This document shows, piece after piece, positions 1 through 9,341 of a stretch of 64,000 bases of DNA. The stretch lies in the NCBI RefSeq assembly GCF_006228385.1, contig NZ_CP039852.1:1938001-2002000 (forward strand), in the 5' to 3' direction. Position 1 is the first letter of the stretch. Each line of letters starts with the position of its first letter. The position numbers were made by a program, and so were the translations under genes. Below the pieces are notes generated by a model, which made no database searches, had not been told where the DNA came from, and worked only from the letters and a program-made list of their open reading frames with translations. Source of the DNA: Salinimonas iocasae. GTDB lineage: Bacteria; Pseudomonadota; Gammaproteobacteria; Enterobacterales; Alteromonadaceae.

Positions 1-39
1 GCTGCGAAGCCTGAATACTACCTCTCATGGAATGATTGA
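1..39 (+). CDS. C-terminal end of an upstream gene (partial)
   Basis: Frame 1 is open from the window edge and ends at a TGA at 37-39, reading ...KPEYYLSWND. The next start codon follows two bases later, which is typical of translationally coupled genes. Only 12 residues are visible, so no family can be named, and an accidental open frame cannot be excluded. Confidence 0.4.
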   Translation, partial: AAKPEYYLSWND

Positions 40-41
40 TT

Positions 42-362
42 ATGACGTATAACGTTACACGTATAAACGCACACAAAACCTCACTCACGCTGGCAGGAAC
101 CCTGTCATTGCTGTCAATAATCAGCGCAGTATTGGGCGGTATATCATTGCTGTTCGGCAATGATGTTCACACCTCCTTCAACTTCTTTTTCACTATCTCG
201 GGAAGCGGAGTATTATTTAATAGCCTGATGCTGGTCATCACCCCTCTGCTGACTTTTGTAATGACTTATCTTGCGGCATTGGTATTTTGTTTCCTGTTTA
301 ACGTAGTAACCCAATATACCGGGGGCCTGAGTATTGTGCTTACAAAATCAGACGACCTATAG
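42..362 (+). CDS. Small hypothetical membrane protein
   Basis: The product is 106 residues with about three hydrophobic stretches, around residues 14-38, 48-60 and 64-88 (for example LTLAGTLSLLSIISAVLGG). It is probably an inner-membrane protein. I do not recognise the family. A TTG at 36 is in the same frame, but the ATG at 42 is preferred because it starts two bases after the upstream stop. It may be co-transcribed with that upstream gene. Function is unknown. Confidence 0.6.
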   Translation: MTYNVTRINAHKTSLTLAGTLSLLSIISAVLGGISLLFGNDVHTSFNFFFTISGSGVLFNSLMLVITPLLTFVMTYLAALVFCFLFNVVTQYTGGLSIVLTKSDDL

Positions 363-563
363 CACCTTTATAAAGTAACGTGCATTAACGCCACATGGTT
401 AGCGAAATGTGTGGCATACACAGGCAAACTCAATCTTGAGCCCGAGGTCACCAGAACAGTATTCTATTTACCGACATTGGTCCTGCGTTATTTTCATTTA
501 AGCGGTTTAGACCCGGCTACAATGGTGATAGTACTGAACCAGAACACTTCTAAAGGGGGCAAT

Positions 564-893
564 ATGGCGTGGCTTTACTTAGCAATAGCAATATTTTCTG
601 AGGTAGTGGGTACCCTGGCCCTTAAAATTTCAGATGGCTTCGTACACCCGGCTGCCAGTACCGTTTGCGTAATTGCCTATGGTATTGCGTTTTACTGCCT
701 GTCGTTAGTCGTCAAAACCGTTCCGGTAGGTATTGCTTATGCGATATGGGCGGGTGCCGGCATCGTACTTATCACACTATTATCTGCACTATGGTTTAAG
801 CAGATCCCTGATCTTCCAGCCATATTAGGTATGGGTTTGATAATTGCGGGCGTGCTTACTATCAATGTGTTTTCTGATTCAGTGTCACATTAA
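564..893 (+). CDS. SMR-family multidrug efflux protein, EmrE/Qac type
   Basis: This is a 109-residue protein with four predicted membrane helices, the normal size for small multidrug resistance transporters. These work as dimers in the inner membrane and exchange protons for cationic drugs or biocides. Visible signatures are the membrane glutamate at residue 13 in IFSEVVGTLALK, matching Glu14 of EmrE, and the helix-3 motif AYAIWAGAGIVLI. The frame is open upstream to 411, but the ATG at 564 is chosen because it has a strong ribosome-binding site (aaaggggg, 552-559) and gives the family length. The EVVGT and IWAGAG motifs favour the drug-exporting EmrE/QacE branch over guanidinium-exporting Gdx/SugE. 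The actual substrate cannot be told from sequence. Confidence 0.88.
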   Translation: MAWLYLAIAIFSEVVGTLALKISDGFVHPAASTVCVIAYGIAFYCLSLVVKTVPVGIAYAIWAGAGIVLITLLSALWFKQIPDLPAILGMGLIIAGVLTINVFSDSVSH

Positions 894-909
894 CCAATAG
901 GCGATACAT

Positions 910-1230
910 GTGAACAGGCGGGTTTTCCTATTGGCCATCGGCTGGTCTTCGATGCTTGGCAGCTTCGTCGATGGCGCTCTTGCTATTTATGCGTTATGGG
1001 CAGTACTGATATCTGAAGGTGCTACTGCAAGCCTGACAGTAGATGCATTTCTTAAAGACTATGCTGCATCAGTGTACTGAGTAAAACAGTTCGCTTTTTA
1101 TGTCTTGCCAGACGGTGCGGTAAATTGGCTGTTTGCTGTTCCGGCACTGCTGTATTTTCCGGTTAGGGTTTTGATGAGTATTGTTATTGGTAGATGGGCA
1201 CTTACTAAAGCAGCACATTATCGCAGATAA
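910..1230 (+). pseudogene. Small membrane protein gene interrupted by an in-frame TGA
   Basis: From a GTG at 910 the frame reads a hydrophobic protein (VNRRVFLLAIGWSSMLGSF...) up to a TGA at 1078-1080. It then continues in the same frame as equally protein-like sequence ([26 protein letters not shown] split over the stop) to a TAA at 1228-1230. Together the two parts would make a 106-codon protein with a membrane segment on each side. The simplest explanation is a recent nonsense mutation of TGG (Trp), since ...VY-W-VKQ would fit the aromatic context. It begins 16 bases after the SMR gene and may have been its operon partner. A sequencing error is possible. No homologue is named here. Confidence 0.6.
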
Positions 1231-1309
1231 GCGATGCACTGAGATATTCAGGTGACAAATGCTCAGACATCTTATCAGCCTTGATCAATTGTCAGAAAAG
1301 GAAGGATAA

Positions 1310-2326
1310 ATGAAATACCCTATTAAACAATTCATTCCCGTAACTTTCCTGATTACTGCTTCAGTATGGTGGGGCATTTATTATTCATCTAACAGCACGC
1401 TGAATCGCTATGGCAGCGCCAATTTTGAATGGCTTTACCTCATAGATACTTTATTCGTGCTGCCCGTCATCTGCTATCTCTGTAGCTCTGACAAAACCAA
1501 AGCTTGCCTTCAGGCCGGCGTATTGTCCTGTACCGCCGTTTTTATAGGTAGCTACATCATTCCCGAAAAGAGCAAAGTCATACAGCTATATCTTGAAGAT
1601 GGCCGCTATCTTGTTCTGGGTGTTATTCTGCTATTTGAAATTTACGCAATTTATTCGGTTTGCCGGGTTATCAGAAAGCAACTTAGCACTGAGGCTGACC
1701 CGGACGATGTTATAAAAACGTCTCTGACACACAAATTCGGCACCAATTTACTCACTGCTGTGCTGGTCTTTGAAGCGCGTGTCTGGACGTTTCTTTTGTT
1801 CTCGTCACAAATTAAAAGTGAGAACTACGCAGGCCTCCAACATTTTCACTACCACTCAAAAGATGGTGCGCAGAGCAACCTGCTCGGTTTTATCATCGTT
1901 AACCTGATAGAACTTCCCCTGGCACATTTACTTCTTCACTTTGTCTGGACACCGACAGCGGCAAATATTGTGACGGTGATAACTGCTTTGGGCATCGTGT
2001 TTTTTATCGCTGAGTACAAAGCTATCAGCAGGCGGCCCGTGTCATTATCCGATGACGCACTGATCATTCGATACGGGCTGTCAAAACCAAGAGTAATTCC
2101 ACTGACAACTATTCGCCGTGTTGCCATAAATAGTGATGAAATCAGACGCCGTAAAGGCATCAAACGTATGAATTATTTTGGTCAGCCTAATGTGGTAATT
2201 GAACTAAAGCAGCCAGTCGAGGGAATTGAAAATATTTATCTGGGCGTTGATGCGCCTGATGCGCTGGTCACCGCTATCCGTAAAGCGACAGGATTATTGC
2301 AGACTAACAGATACAAAAAAGCCTGA
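1310..2326 (+). CDS. Hypothetical multi-pass membrane protein with C-terminal soluble domain
   Basis: The product is 338 residues. Hydrophobic segments lie near residues 8-26, 42-58, 68-84, 98-118, 145-165, 190-210 and 216-234. After that comes a soluble tail (about 240-330) rich in alternating strands (ALIIRYGLSKPRVIPLTTIRRVAI), which resembles the small PH-like domains found on bacterial membrane proteins. That reading is an inference. The ATG at 1310 has an upstream aaggaag ribosome-binding site. The stop codon lies inside the 5' arm of a strong terminator. I do not recognise a family and no function can be given. Confidence 0.75.
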   Translation: MKYPIKQFIPVTFLITASVWWGIYYSSNSTLNRYGSANFEWLYLIDTLFVLPVICYLCSSDKTKACLQAGVLSCTAVFIGSYIIPEKSKVIQLYLEDGRYLVLGVILLFEIYAIYSVCRVIRKQLSTEADPDDVIKTSLTHKFGTNLLTAVLVFEARVWTFLLFSSQIKSENYAGLQHFHYHSKDGAQSNLLGFIIVNLIELPLAHLLLHFVWTPTAANIVTVITALGIVFFIAEYKAISRRPVSLSDDALIIRYGLSKPRVIPLTTIRRVAINSDEIRRRKGIKRMNYFGQPNVVIELKQPVEGIENIYLGVDAPDALVTAIRKATGLLQTNRYKKA

Positions 2327-2344
2327 TGTTACTCAGGCTTTTTT
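2315..2344. terminator. Bidirectional rho-independent terminator
   Basis: AAAAAAGCCTGA and TCAGGCTTTTTT form a perfect 12-bp stem around a six-base loop, with a T-run on either strand. It separates the convergent membrane protein gene (ending 2326) and the EF-hand gene (ending 2359). Confidence 0.85.
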
Positions 2345-2358
2345 GCAAAAACTAACGA

Positions 2359-2601
2359 TTAATATTCCCACCAGCCTTCTTGCCACCAGGATAAAAATTC
2401 TTCGAAATCGATATAACCGTCATTGTTACTGTCAATCAGCTTAAAGCCCTCTTCTACATGGCTGGCTTTTGTCTTGGGCGACAGCACAGTTAACAATTCA
2501 ATGAATTCAGGCAGGTCAATCTGACCGTTACCGTCACGGTCAAAAAAACTGAAATCGCTTTTTATTTCAGCAATTTTTTCTTCTGAAAGTTGGGCGCTCA
2601 C
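2359..2601 (-). CDS. Small EF-hand calcium-binding protein
   Basis: This 80-residue acidic protein has two canonical EF-hand loops: DRDGNGQIDLPE (about residues 21-32) and DSNNDGYIDFEE (about 57-68). In each, positions 1, 3, 5 and 12 carry the expected acidic or amide ligands and position 6 is Gly, so calcium binding is likely. There is no signal peptide or membrane segment, so it is probably cytoplasmic. The helix-loop-helix pair resembles half of calmodulin. The target is unknown. It lies upstream of and on the same strand as trhO but with its own spacing (66 bases), so co-transcription is uncertain. Confidence 0.85.
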   Translation of the reverse strand: MSAQLSEEKIAEIKSDFSFFDRDGNGQIDLPEFIELLTVLSPKTKASHVEEGFKLIDSNNDGYIDFEEFLSWWQEGWWEY

Positions 2602-2667
2602 TGATAATCCCTATTTCTAACGTCTACATAATAAGGTTTTCAGTGTAACGCCCTGATTGCTGGCTGT

Positions 2668-3663
2668 CTATGCCTGTTTTTCCTTAGCTTTTAATGCGCG
2701 CTGACGCTGTTCTTCCGCTTTTTCCTGACGGCGCTTTTCCATCGCCTCACGCGCTTCTGTACCCACGTGTTCTTCATTACGTGCTTTTGCCAGCTGAACC
2801 TGCTTTTCACGCTCTCTAAAACGCGCGATTTGCTCTTCTGAGTGCATACCAAAGCAATTCGGGCAACTTACGCCCGGTTCATACTTATCACTCTGTTTAT
2901 CTTCTGCCGTGATGGGTAAGCGACAGGCGTAACAGGCTTCATAGTGGCTTTTTTGTAAATCATGGTTAACCGCTACGCGATTATCAAAGACGAAACAATC
3001 GCCCTGCCACAACGAGTCCTCTTTAGGCACATCTTCCAGATACTGAAGAATACCGCCTTCCAGATGATAAACTTCTTCAAATCCCTGCTCTTTCATATAC
3101 GCTGTTGATTTTTCACAACGAATTCCGCCAGTACAGAACATAGCGACTTTTTTATGCTTCGCCGGATCCATATTTTCTTTTACGTACTGCGGAAACTCCC
3201 GAAATGTTTTGGTATTCGGATCTACAGCGTGCTTGAAGGTACCAATTTCTATTTCATAATCATTACGGGTGTCCACCACAAATACTTCCGGGTCGCTAAT
3301 CAGCGCATTCCATTGTTGGGGTTTCACATAGGTACCGACAGTCTGACGGGGATCGATGCCCTCAACACCCATCGTAACGATTTCTTTTTTCAGTTTCACT
3401 TTCGTGCGATAGAACGGCTGTTCTTCGTGCAGCGATTCTTTTGTAGAAATAGGATTTAGGCGTGAATCGGCGTTGAGCCAGGCGAGCAAATTGTCGATGC
3501 TGTTACGCGTACCCGATACGGTACCATTGATGCCTTCAGCGGCCAGTAACAGCGTACCCTTAATACCCTGCTCTTCCATTTTAGCTAGCAGCGGGGCGCG
3601 CAGCTGTTCATAATCTTCAAGCGCAACGAATTTGTACATCGCGCAAACGATATATTGAGTCAT
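2668..3663 (-). CDS. trhO: tRNA uridine 5-hydroxylase TrhO (rhodanese-like)
   Basis: This family (formerly YceA) carries out oxygen-dependent hydroxylation of U34 in tRNA, giving ho5U, in parallel with prephenate-dependent TrhP. The 331-residue product has the N-terminal ferredoxin-like domain ([18 protein letters not shown]), a rhodanese domain with the active-site Cys in [16 protein letters not shown], and a cysteine-pair tail (CYACRLP...CPNCFG) followed by a charged helix ending in KAKEKQA. An in-frame GTG at 3675 would add four residues. The ATG at 3663 is preferred because the AGGTG ribosome-binding site is then correctly spaced. It acts in the cytoplasm and appears to be monocistronic. 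Confidence 0.93.
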   Translation of the reverse strand: MTQYIVCAMYKFVALEDYEQLRAPLLAKMEEQGIKGTLLLAAEGINGTVSGTRNSIDNLLAWLNADSRLNPISTKESLHEEQPFYRTKVKLKKEIVTMGVEGIDPRQTVGTYVKPQQWNALISDPEVFVVDTRNDYEIEIGTFKHAVDPNTKTFREFPQYVKENMDPAKHKKVAMFCTGGIRCEKSTAYMKEQGFEEVYHLEGGILQYLEDVPKEDSLWQGDCFVFDNRVAVNHDLQKSHYEACYACRLPITAEDKQSDKYEPGVSCPNCFGMHSEEQIARFREREKQVQLAKARNEEHVGTEAREAMEKRRQEKAEEQRQRALKAKEKQA

Positions 3664-3756
3664 AGTTGTGTTCACCTTTGCGAGTTGGAACGTAAAACCA
3701 GTGCAAAATGCGGCGGGGAATATAGCAAAACCGGCACTGAATTTCCAACGAAAGCA

Positions 3757-4236
3757 TTACACCAGCAACGAGACGGAGCCTTCAACAACATCCGCAAGAC
3801 GAGTGGGATCCTGCTGAATCTCGGTAGGTACTTCATCAGCAGTTTGCCAGCGGCGCTGGGTGGCATAACTGCAATTTGATAGTATTTCGGGGTCAATATA
3901 CCGAGCGTTGTCTTTATGACTCAATGGATCAGGATGCATCGCGCGCCACAATAGCAGGCTGGCGCTATCATTGCTGGCTGCCATTTTACTGTATTGCGGT
4001 AATGTGCTGTAGGCATCGTCACCTGCGGCAGTCGCTGCACGCCGGTAGTGATTGAGTTTATTCAACTGTGCGCTGATATCGGCGGCAGGCTGTTCGTCAG
4101 GTGCTACACTGACCGGATTATTGCCGGGCTGTAACTGCATTGCCAGATACAAAGAGAACAGCGTGGCGTCTTGAGAGGCACGATTTAACTGGCCTCCCCA
4201 CTCCAGGCTTTGGCGGGTTACAGCGTCTGTTTGCAT
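3757..4236 (-). CDS. Hypothetical protein, possibly VC2046/SO_2500 family
   Basis: The product is 159 residues, soluble and rich in Ala and Gln, with no signal peptide. Its N-terminal part (SLEWGGQLNRASQDATLFSL) and its size recall the uncharacterised gammaproteobacterial VC2046/SO_2500 family, but I recognise this only loosely. The frame extends to a TTG at 4251; the ATG at 4236 is taken as the start. It ends 93 bases upstream of trhO on the same strand and is divergent from the response regulator gene at 4401. Function is unknown. Confidence 0.6.
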   Translation of the reverse strand: MQTDAVTRQSLEWGGQLNRASQDATLFSLYLAMQLQPGNNPVSVAPDEQPAADISAQLNKLNHYRRAATAAGDDAYSTLPQYSKMAASNDSASLLLWRAMHPDPLSHKDNARYIDPEILSNCSYATQRRWQTADEVPTEIQQDPTRLADVVEGSVSLLV

Positions 4237-4400
4237 GGCAACGTCGGTCAACGTTCGGCTCCCGGTTCTCTATTGATAGATAGGGTATCGGAATAAAAAA
4301 GTTTTTCTTTAATGTGCCATGAGCATCACAGTGACACTTTATATGCGTATAATAGTCGGACATGCCTGAAGTCTGCCAAGGTGGAACGGATTCACGATTT

Positions 4401-6044
4401 ATGAAGTACGCTGACAAACGAGTGCTTATTGTTGAGGACCAGCGCCCTTTTCTGATGCTGCTGAAGGGGCTGCTACAATCTATGGGTGCCACAGAGGTTG
4501 TGACGCATTTGTCTGCTGAAAAGGCACTGACCGCCTGTCGCAAAGAAAAGTTTGATATCGTTATCGCTGACCTGCACCTGGGTACAGAACAAAAAAACGG
4601 CTTTGAACTCGTTGAGGAACTCCGGTTGTCTCGATTAATTAAGCCTTCAGCCATTTATGTTCTTATCAGCGCCGACAGTGCCAGGCCAGTGGTACTTGGC
4701 TCTATTGAGCGGCGTCCGGATGACTATATCGTTAAACCGTTTTCACAGGCGCAGCTTAAAAGCCGTATCGGTCGTGCCTGGCAAAAGCGACAGGCGCTGT
4801 TGCCGGTTTACCGCGCTATTCACGATGACGATACGCAAAAAGCCATTGCTGCCTGCCAGGAAATAATCTCTCTTAACAGCAACTACCTGCATTCTACAGA
4901 ACTTCTGCTTACCGAACTTTACTGGCAAACCGGTAAGTACACCGATGCGCTGGCACTTCTGGAGCCGTATAAAGATTCTGCTGGCGTACAGTGGATTCAG
5001 GTTGCGCTTGCACGTACTTATTTATATTTAGAGCGGTTCGCCGATGCTATTTCATTGTGCGAGGCTGTATTAGGCCAAAATCGATTCAGCGCAGAAGCAT
5101 TTGATATTATCGCGCTGGCCCGACAGGGGTTAGCAGAGGGCGAAGAAGCCCTGACTGCGATTAGTCAGGCAATAAAACTCTCCCCTTATTCTTTACCCCG
5201 GTATGTTGTCGCGTGTGATATTGCCCGCAACAATGAGGATTTTATTTTTGCCCATGAAGCCTGTACGGCGATCTGGGATTTATCGCGACGCACAGCGCAT
5301 CAGGACATCGCGCACTGGTGTAGTTTTATTCGCAGTATGCTGGATGTTGCCGAGCACGCAGATGAAAAACGGGTAAAGAATCGCTATCAGCAAGATGCGC
5401 TTTTGCATTTACAACGCGGCAGACACGATGAACGTGTGGTAAGGCTAAACCCTGAGTTCGATTTTGATATTTTTGAACAGGTTATTATGGCGCGGGTCGC
5501 TGCTTTGGATGGCAAGCTGCTTGATGCCAAGCGCGCTTTATTTACATCGCAGCAGGATATAGAAGCAAAATACGATGAATATCCAGTCATGTACGCGCCT
5601 GACTCACTTAATGTCATGATGGAGCTGGGCGAGTTTGAAGAAGCCCAGCCTATTATTACTATGCTTGATAAGCACGCAGCTGCTTCGAAGAAAAGCACTC
5701 TCTCCCCTGCTCTGGGTATGTCCAAAAACGCGGCACAACGCCATAAACACTATCTGAAATTTAATCGCCAGGGAATTGGGCTTTATCAGGAAGGTAAGTT
5801 CGAGCAGGCAAGAGAACAATTCTGTTTGGCACAAGAGTACGCCCCGATGAATACTGGTGTTGCGCTTAACCTGCTTCAGTGCATTATAAAACTGACACAT
5901 GGTCGTAAAACCAGCAATGATGAACTGGTCAGTGAGTGCCGCCGCCTCAATAAGATGTTGAACGACATGCCGCTTAAAGCTCAGCACAAAGAAAAGTTTG
6001 ATGCACTTAGTGAAGATATTCAGGAACTTATTGCAAGAAACTAG
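4401..6044 (+). CDS. Response regulator with TPR-rich C-terminal region
   Basis: The product is 547 residues. Residues 1-125 form a CheY-like receiver: acidic pair E12-D13, phosphoacceptor D57 in VIADLHLG, Ser/Thr switch in VLISADS and Lys in YIVKPF. The remainder (about 140-540) is helical and reads as tetratricopeptide repeats (for example LARTYLYLERFADAISLCEA and GIGLYQEGKFEQAREQF). There is no DNA-binding or enzymatic output domain, so it probably acts by protein binding. The architecture recalls VieB of Vibrio cholerae. No histidine kinase is next to it. A related protein is encoded at 26638-28290. The ATG at 4401 is preferred over an upstream one at 4362 because it starts just before the receiver fold. 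Confidence 0.85.
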   Translation: MKYADKRVLIVEDQRPFLMLLKGLLQSMGATEVVTHLSAEKALTACRKEKFDIVIADLHLGTEQKNGFELVEELRLSRLIKPSAIYVLISADSARPVVLGSIERRPDDYIVKPFSQAQLKSRIGRAWQKRQALLPVYRAIHDDDTQKAIAACQEIISLNSNYLHSTELLLTELYWQTGKYTDALALLEPYKDSAGVQWIQVALARTYLYLERFADAISLCEAVLGQNRFSAEAFDIIALARQGLAEGEEALTAISQAIKLSPYSLPRYVVACDIARNNEDFIFAHEACTAIWDLSRRTAHQDIAHWCSFIRSMLDVAEHADEKRVKNRYQQDALLHLQRGRHDERVVRLNPEFDFDIFEQVIMARVAALDGKLLDAKRALFTSQQDIEAKYDEYPVMYAPDSLNVMMELGEFEEAQPIITMLDKHAAASKKSTLSPALGMSKNAAQRHKHYLKFNRQGIGLYQEGKFEQAREQFCLAQEYAPMNTGVALNLLQCIIKLTHGRKTSNDELVSECRRLNKMLNDMPLKAQHKEKFDALSEDIQELIARN

Positions 6045-6237
6045 TGTGCGCAAGTTATACCAAAGTTCATACACTGTTTGTTCGCAGTGTTGTTAGAATC
6101 ACATTACTTACTGAAACGGGGTGCCTGGTGTTACCCCGGTAGTATTTAAATCGCTGAACTTCGCGTTTTTTGTACATTTCGCAATCATCATAAATCTGTT
6201 TTTGAAATAATTGGGCTGCAGCCCGGAGCATACAATA

Positions 6238-8145
6238 ATGACCGGTTATCTGTTACAGGCTTTTATTTACCTGGTAGCGGCTGTGGTGGTTGTCCCTGTC
6301 GCCAAGCGCCTTGGGCTGGGATCAGTCCTGGGCTACCTCATCGCCGGTGTGTTTATTGGACCGGTTATGAACCTGGTGGGAAGCGAAACCGAAACCATTC
6401 AGCACTTTGCTGAATTTGGCGTAGTTATTATGCTGTTTCTGGTGGGGCTGGAGTTAGCCCCGCGTGCGCTGTGGAACATGCGGCACAAACTTATTGGCCT
6501 GGGTGGATTACAGGTTGGCGTAACCGTACTGTTTGTCACAGGCTGTGCAATCCTGCTTGGCCAGTTCTGGACGATAGCCCTGACCATCGGTTTAATTTTC
6601 TCACTTTCCTCAACGGCCATTGTATTACAGACTTTGCGGGAAAAGGGGCTGCAAAAAACACGCGGCGGGCAGAATACCTTTTCAATATTACTGTTTCAGG
6701 ATATAGCCGTTATCCTGATGCTGGCACTTATTCCACTTTTGGCGCTACCAGAACTGGCTGCCGCCGCTCAGCCTGGCGACGCACAAAGCGGACATGCCGG
6801 CGCATCTCACTGGCTAACTGCATTACCGGGGTGGGCATACGGACTGGTTGTCATCGGTGCTATTGCTGCGGTCATTATCATCGGCCATTATTTTAGCCGG
6901 TCGCTGTTCAGGTTTGTCGCGGCCTCCGGGTTGCGCGAAACGTTTACAGCCACAGCGCTGATGCTTGTGATCGGTATCGCAGCGCTTATGAATCTGGTTG
7001 GACTCTCACCGGCATTGGGTACCTTTCTGGCAGGCGTTGTTCTGGCCAACAGTGAGTTCAGACACGAATTAGAATCGGCTGTGGAACCTTTCAAAGGACT
7101 ACTTCTGGGGCTCTTTTTCATTACAGTGGGTGCCGGCATCAATGTGGAGGTGCTGCTGGATAACATCGGTGTTGTAACAGCGATTACGTTAGCCGTTATT
7201 ATTGTGAAAGCATTCATTCTGGCGGGGCTTTCGCGGCTTTTTTCAATTCGCGGCACCGATCGCTGGCTCGTCACGCTGAGCCTGGCACAGGCTGGTGAAT
7301 TCGGCTTTGTACTGGTTAATTATGCTTTGCAGAATCATGTCATCCCGGCGCAGATGGCACAGCTTTTATCATTAGTTGTTGCGCTATCGATGTTTCTGAC
7401 CCCCGGCTTATTTATTTTGTATGAGACCGTGATTGCACCGCGCTATACCAAGAAGAGCAATGCGCAGCAGCCTGATGTTCCCCAGGAGACCGGCACCGTT
7501 GTTATCGCCGGGATAGGCAGATTCGGACAAATCGTAAACCGGCTGCTCGTTGCCAATGGTGTCGCCACTGTGGTACTGGATGTCCGGGCTGAACAGGTTG
7601 CACTGATGCGGCGAATTAATACCAAAGCGTATTTCGGGAATGCATCTAAACCCGATATTCTGCATACCGCTGGTATCGAAGAGGCGCAGATGATGGTAAT
7701 TGCCATTGATGACCGGGAAGCCAGTGTGTCTATGGTTAAATACCTGAAATCTGCAATGCCACACATCACCATTCTTGCCAGAGCTTTCGACCGGGGACAC
7801 GGTTACAGACTGCGTTATGCCGGTGCTGATTATACGGTGTCAGAAACGTATCACTCCGCGCTGGAGATGGGCGCAGAAGCCTTGCGCCAGACCGGGCTGC
7901 ATCCTTCGCTAGTTGAACAGCGTAAAACGGCCTATCTGGATATTGAACATGAACAATCTGATGGTTTGTATGATGCCTGGGCGGATGATGCATCCGGAGA
8001 GAGAATCGACAACAACTATCTTAAACTTTTCATGCAGTTGGAAACACGCATCACTGAGGCCATGCAACAAAGCCAGGTAAATGCGCGCTCTGCTAAAGCC
8101 CCTTCGCCAAACCAAAGTAAAAATGTCGAGGATACAAACAGCTAG
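6238..8145 (+). CDS. Glutathione-gated type K+/H+ antiporter, KefB/KefC family
   Basis: The product is 635 residues. It has an N-terminal cation/proton antiporter domain with about 12 helices (residues 1-390), a RCK N-domain with the nucleotide-binding motif VVIAGIGRFGQI (about 425), and a hydrophilic tail. The regulatory loop sequence RHELESAVEPFKGLLLGLFF closely matches the gating loop of E. coli KefC. Family role: potassium efflux with acidification of the cytoplasm to protect against electrophiles. No KefF/KefG ancillary quinone reductase gene is adjacent. An in-frame TTG at 6211 would add nine residues; the ATG at 6238 is preferred. KefB versus KefC cannot be decided here. Confidence 0.88.
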   Translation: MTGYLLQAFIYLVAAVVVVPVAKRLGLGSVLGYLIAGVFIGPVMNLVGSETETIQHFAEFGVVIMLFLVGLELAPRALWNMRHKLIGLGGLQVGVTVLFVTGCAILLGQFWTIALTIGLIFSLSSTAIVLQTLREKGLQKTRGGQNTFSILLFQDIAVILMLALIPLLALPELAAAAQPGDAQSGHAGASHWLTALPGWAYGLVVIGAIAAVIIIGHYFSRSLFRFVAASGLRETFTATALMLVIGIAALMNLVGLSPALGTFLAGVVLANSEFRHELESAVEPFKGLLLGLFFITVGAGINVEVLLDNIGVVTAITLAVIIVKAFILAGLSRLFSIRGTDRWLVTLSLAQAGEFGFVLVNYALQNHVIPAQMAQLLSLVVALSMFLTPGLFILYETVIAPRYTKKSNAQQPDVPQETGTVVIAGIGRFGQIVNRLLVANGVATVVLDVRAEQVALMRRINTKAYFGNASKPDILHTAGIEEAQMMVIAIDDREASVSMVKYLKSAMPHITILARAFDRGHGYRLRYAGADYTVSETYHSALEMGAEALRQTGLHPSLVEQRKTAYLDIEHEQSDGLYDAWADDASGERIDNNYLKLFMQLETRITEAMQQSQVNARSAKAPSPNQSKNVEDTNS

Positions 8146-8312
8146 GTTGATGGTGAACTGTCAAGCGTGCGTATCTGGCAATTGTACAATCTATAATATT
8201 GACGTACGCAAGCCTTCAGCCTACTGACCGAAACGAATTGCGGTAAACCTGATAAGTACTGGGAAAGGGGTAAGTGCTTTAAGCTGAGCAGCAAAACCAG
8301 AATCCAAAAGTA

Positions 8313-8333
8313 AAAGGCCCGCATAGGGCCATT
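8313..8333 (-). terminator. Rho-independent terminator after the DUF6279 lipoprotein gene
   Basis: On the minus strand GGCCC-TATGC-GGGCC is followed by TTTTACTTTT, 13 bases downstream of the lipoprotein stop codon. The stem is short (five base pairs) but GC-rich. Confidence 0.6.
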
Positions 8334-8345
8334 TATCTGTCAGTA

Positions 8346-9188
8346 TTAGCCTTTTAATGATGAAATGTCTTCAAGCCAGCCATCTACTTTATCTAACAGG
8401 TGGTCTTTTTGTTCGTTTGTCATCGTCGGTACAAGCTCAGCAGCCATATCCAAATAACGCTGACGATTTTCTTCTCTGAGCTTCAGGTACTCATCACTGC
8501 GGTAGTCGTCGGGGTTTTCCAGAAGGTAGGTAAGATCCTGAACAAAGGTATCACTGCTGCTGCGAGTGATGAATAATCGCCTGGCAGCGTTTTGAATGTC
8601 ACGGCGATAAGCAATCCAGTGCATGCCAGAGCGCTCAAATTGGGGCGCATACCGCGCTATAATTTGCTCCTGCTGATCGGTAAGATCGCCCAGCCTGTCT
8701 TCGAATTCGTCCTCGATGTCATCAACAAGATCTTCAATGCGTTCTTCTTTGCTTTCCTCCAGGCGTTCACGGATTGACTCTTCTTCCTCTTCGTTCTCTC
8801 TCTCCAGAGCGGCAAACAGGTAGATAACCTGCTCATCATCAAGACGACTGGCAAGCTGAGCCAGCTCGGGAGCCAGTTTGTTTCTGATGGCATCGATATG
8901 ATTCTTGCCTTTCTCCAAATGCCAGGCAATGGTCTGGCGGTCTAACGCATCATTTTTTATATGTTGTTGCAACTGTTGAAGCTGCTGTTGATACTTTGAC
9001 AGCTCCTCACTGCGATGCCAGTCAATCCAACTATCCAGTTTTTTGTCGAACAAGGCTTCCTGGCGATCCTTTAATTCAACATAGTCATCCATATACCAGT
9101 AAATCAGCCAGTCCAGGTTGTCGTAAGCCAGTTTCGAGGAACACCCGCCACACAGTAATACGATAAAAATACACAGCCACTTTCTCAT
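8346..9188 (-). CDS. DUF6279-type lipoprotein
   Basis: The 280-residue product begins with a lipoprotein signal (MRKWLCIFIVLLCGGCSSK), the lipobox being LCGGC with Cys16. Ser at +2 predicts outer-membrane sorting. The mature part is very helical and charged. It contains LDWLIYWYMDDYVELKDRQEALF near the start (shared by the uncharacterised DUF6279 lipoproteins) and a long Glu/Arg-rich segment (about residues 125-175) that looks like a coiled coil. No enzymatic motif is seen. It is monocistronic and faces the antiporter gene. Function is unknown. Confidence 0.8.
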   Translation of the reverse strand: MRKWLCIFIVLLCGGCSSKLAYDNLDWLIYWYMDDYVELKDRQEALFDKKLDSWIDWHRSEELSKYQQQLQQLQQHIKNDALDRQTIAWHLEKGKNHIDAIRNKLAPELAQLASRLDDEQVIYLFAALERENEEEEESIRERLEESKEERIEDLVDDIEDEFEDRLGDLTDQQEQIIARYAPQFERSGMHWIAYRRDIQNAARRLFITRSSSDTFVQDLTYLLENPDDYRSDEYLKLREENRQRYLDMAAELVPTMTNEQKDHLLDKVDGWLEDISSLKG

Positions 9189-9341
9189 TAATCTTCCTGA
9201 TATTTGCTAAATTTGTTGTCAGATATAAAACTCTTCTGGCTCAGATACGAATAAATAGTGTATTCAGACCGCCAGTTTACCTTCTGACCGTATCGTACTG
9301 CGAAAAGTTGCCAACTGGTTGATTAAAAAAGGTTTCAAATT

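Noticed and set aside
1078..1080. Selenocysteine reading of the in-frame TGA
   Set aside because: The surrounding protein is a hydrophobic small membrane protein with no redox motif, and I see no convincing SECIS-like hairpin right after the codon. A Trp-to-stop change is simpler.
4118..4654. Long reverse-strand frame opposite the first TPR response regulator
   Set aside because: It is a shadow of the receiver domain coding sequence, with biased composition and no family features.
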